From positions 612,999 through 676,998 of the forward strand of contig JAFCMP010000533.1 in the NCBI GenBank assembly GCA_017506865.1: a DNA stretch of 64,000 nt. Direction: 5' to 3'. The notes under the pieces are model-generated. The model did not search any database, was not told the origin of the DNA, and worked only from the letters and a program-made list of their open reading frames with translations. How positions within the stretch are numbered: position 1 is the stretch's first letter; every line of letters starts with the position of its first letter. This stretch comes from Tribonema minus. Taxonomy: Eukaryota > Sar > Xanthophyceae > Tribonematales > Tribonemataceae. Position numbers and translations under genes: made by a program. Shown here piece by piece: positions 56,691 through 64,000 of the stretch.

Positions 56691-59309
56691 TCTTGCTGGT
56701 GCTTGCTGGTGCTGGCACACTCATTTGCCTCCCGATCGCAGCAGTGCTTGGAGCTTTACATTATGTGCTGCCGTCTATTGATAGTGCTACATGTGTAGAA
56801 TATGGAATCTGTAATGAGCCATGTCAGCCCTTGGTGCTGTTGCATGAAGGGTGTGTACCGTGAAGAGACACGCATACTGTGCATATGCGCATGTACACTT
56901 GTACGAACGTTGTTGCATGAACAGAGCTTTCATTTCTGCGCACATGGCTGCTTACACCAGGCATGAGTCCCTACAGTAGCACAAACAATGGGACATGACA
57001 TTTCGAAATGAGCACTGCATTGTGAAACTCGCAGGTGCAGACACACTTGCCTGGCAGTGCCCCTCAACATGCGTGATGCTTGTGATGATCTAGTCACACT
57101 GGCCTTGGCAAGACCCGCTGTCACTCGCGCGCCCCGACGCGCAGCAGCTACTGAGCGCTGACTGCACACGAGTCAGTGCTCAGCGCACTTCTGCATTCAC
57201 CGTGTGCGTGTGCTGCCCTCTTGACTTCAAGTCACACTTTTGGTGCATGCATACAGATGTCGTAGGAACGATATAAATTGGGCAGAGAGGCGACAGAAGT
57301 TGCCACAAAGTGCTGCTGCATGATTCCTTCTACCCTGTGTGCAATTCGCTTATCCAGCCGAGCTGTCGGTCAAAGCGTCCTTGTGTGCCTTTGTCACTTG
57401 TGCAAACGCAAATTTTCAAAAGCAAGTTATGCGGTCCAACAGGCAGCAGGAAGCTTAAGCAGAAATTGCATGCAGTGACTGTAAACAATAGGATGTACTT
57501 ACCAGTAGTTGTAGTACTTCAAAACATGCATTATCACGCCCTCTGCTTGCAGGAGAGCAACCTGCAACTGTGCACATGCAAAGTGCCCGCTCAACATCTA
57601 TTTCTAGATGGAAACAACAACTGCTGCATGCATACGCTGCCGTACGCCCACAATCAATCATGATAACCTGACCACAAAGTATCATTTCACGCGCACCACA
57701 TGACAGCAGGCTTGCAAAAGGGGTGGCCTGCTCTGAACATTCGCTGTTGACGCCACATAATGCCAGTAACTGATGCTCGATGCAGAAACGCACACCAGCT
57801 TGTCATCTTGACCTTCACGACCGCAGAACACAACCGCAGTTGAGCAATGCTGCTGGTGTATCAGTACTCATCGTTTTCACAAGACCAATCTAACCCTCTG
57901 CATATCATCATCATTCCGCTCACTCTCCGCGCGTTAATCCTAACCTTAACCCTAAATGCTAGCAGCAGCACCCCGCTGCGCTGCCACTATACCAACTGCA
58001 GTGCTGCCACATCCCCACCCAGCCCATCTCCTTTCCACGCTGCCGCTGCCGCCGCCGCCTCCGCCGCTGCTGCTGCCGCCCCCGATTACCACCAGCAGTG
58101 CTGTCACATCTGCCGTACCCATCGCCTCTCCACGTCGCTGCTGCCGCCGCTGCCGCCGCCGAGCCCGCCGCCGCCGCTGCCGCCGCCGAGCCCGCCGCCG
58201 CCGCTGCCGCCGCCGCCGCCGAGGCCTTTCCCGCAGCGGAGCGAGCGTATCGTGCGCTGCTGACGCTGCTGAGCACTGTGCATCCAGCTTGTCGCGGCGC
58301 TCCAGTGAGCGCTCCAGTAAATTGGACGGTCTCAGTGCGGGGTCGTAGAGGGCACGCGCCATACCGATGTCGGCGAACGCTGCTGCATGCGCGCGGCAGT
58401 CGAGCGCTGCAACGTGCCGCAACGCCGCCGGTTGTGGTGCGCGTGCGGTGTGCGCAGCTCATCCACCTGAAGGCATGCAGCGAGGGTTGCAAGAGACTGC
58501 GCATTGGGTACTTCGCGGCAGAACTAAACGTATGGTCCGTCACTCAAACAGCCTTTCTTAAAAGAAATTGCTGCTATGGCAGAAATTTAGGACCTGCCTT
58601 CTGGAAACAAAACACAAAATGGGTCAAATTGCGGCTGCCTTTTGTGTCTGTACTTGCGGCACATGCGCACAGCAAACTCAACACCACCACCAAACACACG
58701 AATTAGAAGTACGAAGCATGCGCGCTGTTCAAGCTTCACATCCGCAACCTCGTGCAACAGCCGCTGGTTTGCACCGTCCGCAACCGCGGCGCAACGCTCA
58801 CCTTTTCGTCCACGACATGGCCGCCTCCAATGCAAGTTGCACCGCCAGCGTCGCAGTTTCAGCCTCTTCCTCTACCTGCTTGGCAGCGCGCCACGCAGTA
58901 GAGCGGAGCGCTGGAGTGCGCGGCGCCGCGCGTCTCGTGCCGCGCCGCCGCCGCTCCTCTGCGCAGCGGCGTCGCCACACCGCCACCCCATGCTCCTGCC
59001 ACTGCGCGGTGGCCATTTCTGCAGCGCACCTCTGCATGAGTTGCGACAAAGGCCTGCCGCGTGCTACTACAGAAATTCTCAAGTGAACAAACTAAAGAAA
59101 TTGAATATTCCTTTTTGTGCCTCGCCTCCCCCTTTTTCCCCCGTTGTTTCTTTCCCCCGTTCCCCCAAAAGTAACGGCTCGAGGTTTTGTGTTGGCGATG
59201 GCTCAGCGGCTGTGTGTGTGTGTGGTGTGGTGGCTCGAAGGTTGTATTGGGCAGGCGATGGCTCAGTCTGTGTGTGTGGTGGTGTGGTACGCGGTGGGCG
59301 CCACGCCTG
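56691..59309. other. Mostly unrecognised; GC-rich coding-like stretches on minus strand
   Basis: 56,700-57,900 shows nothing. 58,025-58,225 is a GCC/GCT repeat. On the minus strand, 58425-58240 reads ALDCRAHAAAFADIGMARAL, then PSNLLERSLERRDKLDAQCS; 59060-58800 reads CAAEMATAQWQEHG, then AAKQVEEEAETATLAVQLAL. Both look like predicted coiled-coil exons of one unknown minus-strand gene, but I could not join them with confidence. Confidence 0.35.
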
Positions 59310-60985
59310 AACTAGCGCGTAAGTGGTGGCTATTCCTGAAGGCTCTACGGTCGTAGTAAGGCGGTGCAGCGACTGGTGGACAAAAAAAGGCATAACGCTG
59401 GCTACACTGGAGCGGCAGCGTGTGTCGGATAGGCACAGACCCGCTTCGGTGGCGTTCTGAAAGAACCTGGGCTTTCGGGACTGCCAGAGCGCTTTGCTCA
59501 GAGGCGCTGTTGCTGCATCTCTTGAGCAAAGCGCGCTGGTACTTCCCGGAAGACTGCAAGAGCGCTTTGCCCCACCGGCTGACCAGCCTAAATGTAGAGC
59601 TTCATGCTCTGCACTTCCCTAGAGAGGGTGTCGCAGCCCCAGGCCACTTCCGCTTGCTGATGGTGCCAACGTGGTGGGCGACGAGGCTGGGCAGCGGCTG
59701 AAGGAGCAGTGCAGCGAGTGGAGTTGGGCATCATTTGAGCTGACTTGGCTGTGAGCTCTGGATTGGACGCCTCGGAGCAGGAACAAGAGTGGGAGACGAG
59801 GCTGGTGCAGCATCTGCAGGAGCGGCGCAGCGAGTGGAGTTGAGCAATCACTGGAGCTGAGCTTGGCTATGGGATCGAGGTGGGATGTTTGGAATGGGCG
59901 ATCTGGAGCGGGAACGAGAGCGGAAGCGAGAGTGCTGATGACCTCAAGCCAGTGGACAACGAGCCAGGGCACAGCGCTGAGGAGGGAAGGTGAGAGTGTA
60001 GCTGAAAACGACAATGCTTTGCCGTTCTGACTGCGCAATGAGTCTAAACCTTTTGCTTGTGCCAGACGTTCGTCAATGAACTTTGAAATGTGTCGTGGTG
60101 CAATGTGTAGCGTGGCATTTGCTTGCACCTTGCTGCGAGCGCCGCTGCTCCGCTTTGCCTGCAGCAATTCCCCAAATTGACCCCTCTACAATCACCTGCC
60201 TACTGCTGCACACATGAGCTTACCTCAACATGCCCTGCTTGCTGTCCTCAGGTGTGCTGCCTACCTACCTACCCTCTTTGGCGCTGGCGCTGTCCCCGCG
60301 CCACGGGGACTGCTTCTGCCCACCGGGGGGCAGGTGAGGCTTTCAAAACCCTGCATCTTTGCGCATCGCTGCATGTGCTGATCCCATTGACCACAAATGT
60401 CACGTCATGCAAGACATCAATGGCGTCCGCAAATCAGTCAGCATCGATCGCTCATGCTGACTTGGGCTTGTCTCGCAGTGAACTAGCATGTCAGCCAGAT
60501 GGGGGAAAGAAATGTCAGTGCTCAGCACATCAATGATCGCCCATAGTTCGTGACTGACCCGCTTTCTGCGCTGTGCACTGCTGCATTTGTCTTTCTGCTG
60601 TGGCATGTACTCTGCGGCGGACCGAGCGCGCTCAACGTCCTTCTAGGGCGCATCCTATATGATCCCATGCACCTACGGCGGTGGAGCTCAAGCTGTGTCA
60701 TGGTCCGCAATACATTATGTGGCATCATCAGCCCTTCTGATCAAGACAGTTGTCAATACCAAGAGGGCACATGCTCTGCCAACGCGCGCTCCATGAACTG
60801 GCATGCGCAGTTGGTACTGTGCCTGTACTTAGCTGTACTGGAGGCCCCTCGCATCTGCAGTTGAATTGTAATGCGGAGCAGTCCGGAGTTCGCCATGTAC
60901 CTGCCCAGAGATGCGCTTTGTGCGCTGGAGTGAGCTTGATGCAGCCACCGGCGCTCGCAGCCGTGCCATAAATATCATTGTAATT
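59310..60985 (+). repeat. Gene-like repeat element, copy B
   Basis: Plus-strand copy of element A. The SDWWTKKGITLATLERQR frame ends at the same stop after SVAF (59370-59460). The middle tandem units are reduced to two. The 60252-60338 segment keeps acceptor and donor but has an 8-bp expansion (CTACCTACCTACC) that changes frame. It is the most diverged of the three copies. Confidence 0.8.
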
Positions 60986-62016
60986 CATTCATCTGTAAAC
61001 CTGCCACTGCTTTCTACAACATGTGTGCTGTTCGCTTCTTTGTCTCGTCTCCTGCGTGCAACTTGTGTGTGTGCTTGTACTGTGTGCGATATGTTGCTTG
61101 TTGAGAATTCGTGTGCATTGCGTTGTGTGCAAATGTGCATGTCAAGTTCAAAATTGTATGCAAGTATGCCTGTTGGGCAATGTCAATGTAACATCAATTG
61201 TTGCATTGTCATTATGCCTGCAGTGGCGCCTGCTTTGCCATCAGCAACAGCACTTCATCAGGTATACCACACGTGGTAACGTAGGCTCCTACCTGCTCTA
61301 CATGACCTCAAAAATTGCACTTCGGACTTGGTGTTGTCTCGGTGGCAGCGGTGTTGTCTCAGTGACAGCGAAGAAACTCATCTCAGTGCTATGGCAGCTC
61401 CTGCCCCAGCGCTCCCGGAAACTATCCTAATTGGTGCGTGGAGGGTCCCTCAAATCCGGTCAGCAGCTGTAAGCACCTGACTTGTCGCGAAACGCGCTCC
61501 ACAAAGCCACCACATTGACATCATTTCAAGCGCACAACATGGCAAGCATTTTGTGAAGCGACGGTGACGGTGCGCTGTGGTACACAACGCAGGCACTGTG
61601 GCACAGAAGGTGAAGAAGAGACAGCGCGCTCACACTAACTAACTGACAATAACCAATTAACTGTGGAGTCACGCGAGTATATTGCGGGGCAGCAGAGGCT
61701 CCCATGCAACCTCGAAGCAGTGCTCATCCTCAGCCACTTGCGCAGGCCATGCGGCAGGCACTGCAGTCCGTTCCAGCTTTAGCGTAGTCAAACAGCTTGC
61801 ATGTGGCATACGCAACAGGCACATAGCGTGCTGCCACAGCTCCAAGCTGTGCTCGCGTTCTGTGTTGACGTTTCAGCCCCCCGCTGCCCCCCCCCCTCGT
61901 CCCCTTTGCCCACCCCCCATTTCGCCAAAGCCACTCCGATCACATCTAGCCAGCTTCAAAGGAAACCATAGGAAACCAGCCGGCGGGGCCTTCTCAGGCC
62001 CTCTTAGCGATGGAAA
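60986..62016. other. Intergenic, no gene recognised
   Basis: A 135-codon Cys-rich plus-strand frame (61023-61430) has no family resemblance and biased TGT/GTG use; I treat it as chance. A C-rich stretch lies at 61880-61925. The region is the 3' flank of the gene starting at 62017 on the minus strand. Confidence 0.5.
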
Positions 62017-63962
62017 TTAAGGGGACAGGATGTGGGGGAAGAACGACTCCAGGACGCTGATGATGGCGCCCAGCAGACCCATGATGATGCCGATACCGAC
62101 AACACCGTAGTTGCCAATGGCCTCGAAGCGGCGCTTGCCCGCCAGCTTCACAACTCCGTCCCTCACCTGTCATGAGAACATACGCGGCGGTGTGAAGCAT
62201 GAGTCGATAGGTTGTGCGATGTCGATGTGCAGTACTTTTGAACAATTGCGCATGTATCATTGCGTGCAGATTGAGCGGCTACGTCAGGATGATTGTGGGA
62301 CATGCTTGTGATTACTCGCGAGGTGGAATGGCAGCGCCAGTGGGCGGCCATAACACGCCAGATGCCGATTACATATCTACGATAGCCTTAAAGCGCCGCT
62401 TGCCCGCCAGCTTCACGACGCCGTCCCTCGCCTGCCGTTGCGACACGCGCGGCGGTGTGATTGTGAGACGCTACGCCATGACGATTGTAGATACGCTTGT
62501 GAGTGAGTACTTGTGAGGTGAAATGGCAGCTACGGCGGCCACGATACGCCCGACGCCGATCACGCGTAGCCGCCGATAGCCTTGAAGCAGGCTTCACGAC
62601 GCCGTCCCGCACTTCATGGCCCACGTGACGGTGGTAATTGCGAGTGGCAAGCTGGCTCTCAGAGGCAGGCATGGTAAGACACACTGACTGCCCACAGACA
62701 GGCGCAGCGCCCACCACGCACTTCCAGATGGCCTGTGAGCTGCTTAGAGAGGTAGGTTTTGGGGTTGGGGTTAGGCCACAACCCTAACCCTAACCCCTAA
62801 GGCGGTATCGCACTGTACATGTATCTGGAGTGGACGCGCTTCTCACTTGAAGTTACGGTTTGGGTTGGTACTGCGAAAAAGCTGTTGCGTCATGATGGCG
62901 CGCAGGCCATTGCCATGATCGACCACCGCCCTCTACGCGTCATGCCCCCCCCCCCCCCCCCCCCCCCCCCTTTGCCTAGATTTGAGGTGCAACGAGGTAG
63001 GCTACTGAAGTCTTGCGCAGAGTGGAGCGCGCCGCTGCAGCTGCCGGAAATACTACCATAATCAATGCAGCCACGCTCTCAGCGTCGCTCCGTGAGCGAA
63101 GGCGCTGGTGCCAAGCTCAACAACAGGTGCCCCACAGCCTGGTCAGGACAACACTTCCACCTGTGCTGAAACGCAAAATGCGCGTTTGTCACGTTCTTGC
63201 GCAATAGCGACAGTAATATGATCGCGGGGAACACGTGGATGAAGCCGCTCGCGCTACAGATCAGCCATGATCTTTGACCCTAACCCTATCCCGAAGCGCT
63301 GAACTCGCGCCCATTTGCAGGCGCACTGCAGCCTTTAGTGTTTTTAAAATTTTCACCCTCACCGGGCCAGGAACGTGATGCAAGTGGGACGCGGCTACTT
63401 GTCGCATCAACTTTTCACCCAAAACTTCGACTTCAAAAAACTTCAATTGTGACAAAACTTCAACTTCATCAAAATTTCGACCTCAACCCCCACTCACCGC
63501 GCCGGGAACTGTGCACAATACGCATGCTGCACCTTCTTGCGCAGCGGCGACAGGAACATGATGGCAGGGAACACGTAGATGATGCCGCTCGCGTTACATA
63601 TACACCAAACCCTAACTTTAAGCGCCGTTACCACACCAGTTTGCAGGCCCACTGCAGCCATTCAAATTGGATTGCGGTCTGCACTTGCGGCCTCTGCGGC
63701 GAAACCCAACACACGCGGGTGCATCACTCCCCTTCTTGCGCAGCGGCGACAGGATCTCGGTAAACACGTAGATTTGCCGCTCGCGATGAGCCATGATCGG
63801 CAACCCTAACCCTAACCCTAACCGCCAAACCCATGCCCAATATTCAGGCGCACTGCAGCCTTTAGTTCAAGATGCGGCAAAATACGCGTGCGTCACCTTC
63901 TTGCGCAGCGGCGACAGGAATATGATCGCGGGGAACACGTAGATGATGCCGCTCGCACTACA
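62017..63962 (-). CDS. Last exons of a multi-span membrane protein, possibly amino-acid transporter
   Basis: The terminal exon (62166-62017, 49 codons and TAA) reads VRDGVVKLAGKRRFEAIGNY and then a hydrophobic segment GIGIIMGLLGAIISVLESFF. An upstream exon near 63950-63898 reads SGIIYVFPAIIFLSPLRKK and ends AAG|GTGACG in phase 0, which joins the terminal exon in phase. A membrane span with FPA, a short basic loop, then a final span is the C-terminal layout of AAAP/SLC38-type amino-acid transporters; this assignment is tentative. The rest of the gene lies beyond the right edge. The upstream exon has several tandem copies, so which one is used is not certain. The terminal exon acceptor (GACAG|GTGAGG) is clear. 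Confidence 0.5.
62365..62625 (-). repeat. Two echoes of the transporter terminal-exon acceptor edge
   Basis: Copies at about 62385-62438 (AGCGCCGCTTGCCCGCCAGC, then CTTCACGACGCCGTCCCTCG) and 62580-62615 repeat the start of the exon at 62166, with shared GCGATCACG-type spacers. Confidence 0.88.
63185..63800 (-). repeat. Tandem copies of the penultimate transporter exon
   Basis: Copies at about 63192-63255, 63525-63590 and 63735-63785 match the presumed real exon (63898-63950): CTTCTTGCGCAGCGGCGACA, GGGAACACGTAGATGATGCC. Copies are separated by CCCTAA tracts (63262, 63603, 63790). A more diverged relative may lie at 63005-63065. Confidence 0.9.
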
Positions 63963-64000
63963 GATCAATCATGATGTGTAACTCTAACACTACCCGGCGA

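Noticed and set aside
57950-58350. Ala/Pro-rich open frames on both strands
   Set aside because: They come from a GCC/GCT triplet repeat; every frame is open, which says nothing about coding.
62690-62755. Plus-strand exon ending AGAGAG|GTAGGT
   Set aside because: A short open stretch (HFQMACELLRE) with plausible splice sites but no partner exons or family; too little to call.

Overview
The window is nuclear DNA of a GC-rich eukaryote, most likely a free-living unicellular alga or related protist; a haptophyte-like alga is a guess. The signs are many-exon genes with GT-AG introns, eukaryote-only proteins (an ER ubiquitin ligase, a spliceosome subunit, a nucleolar ribosome-assembly factor, a bromodomain protein) and many interstitial TTAGGG/CCCTAA tracts. 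TGA, TAA and TAG all end recognisable genes, so the code is standard.

Layout. 1-7002 (+), less GC-rich: a decayed Helitron/PIF1-type helicase followed by two reading frames carrying an array of RING fingers. 10452-35952 (-): a 20-exon gene for a Doa10/MARCHF6/SUD1 ER-membrane E3 ligase of about 1,300 residues. 36430-44827 (+), head-to-head with it: a 10-exon, 608-codon bromodomain protein with two AT-hooks. 46507-48421 (-): SF3B6, 3 exons, 125 residues. 48650-50613 (+), head-to-head with SF3B6: NOP16, 2 exons, 180 residues. 52.4-61.0 kb: three copies of an unrecognised gene-like repeat, two of them in inverted orientation. 62017 to the right edge (-): the last exons of a multi-membrane-span protein, possibly an amino-acid transporter. 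I rebuilt the gene models by matching conserved protein families and checking splice phase at each junction; exon lengths and phases close without remainder in the Doa10, bromodomain, SF3B6 and NOP16 models.

The main unusual feature is in the introns. Next to most exons the intron carries one to ten truncated, diverged tandem copies of that exon's own edge, each copy keeping the splice donor or acceptor (called 'exon-edge echoes' here). Echoes of donor edges lie downstream of the exon and echoes of acceptor edges lie upstream; terminal exons echo past the stop codon. All five rebuilt genes show it. Interstitial telomere-like tracts and a recurrent CTTCAA/TTGAAG word are scattered through the same introns. 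Together these suggest an ongoing process of local tandem duplication across exon-intron boundaries.
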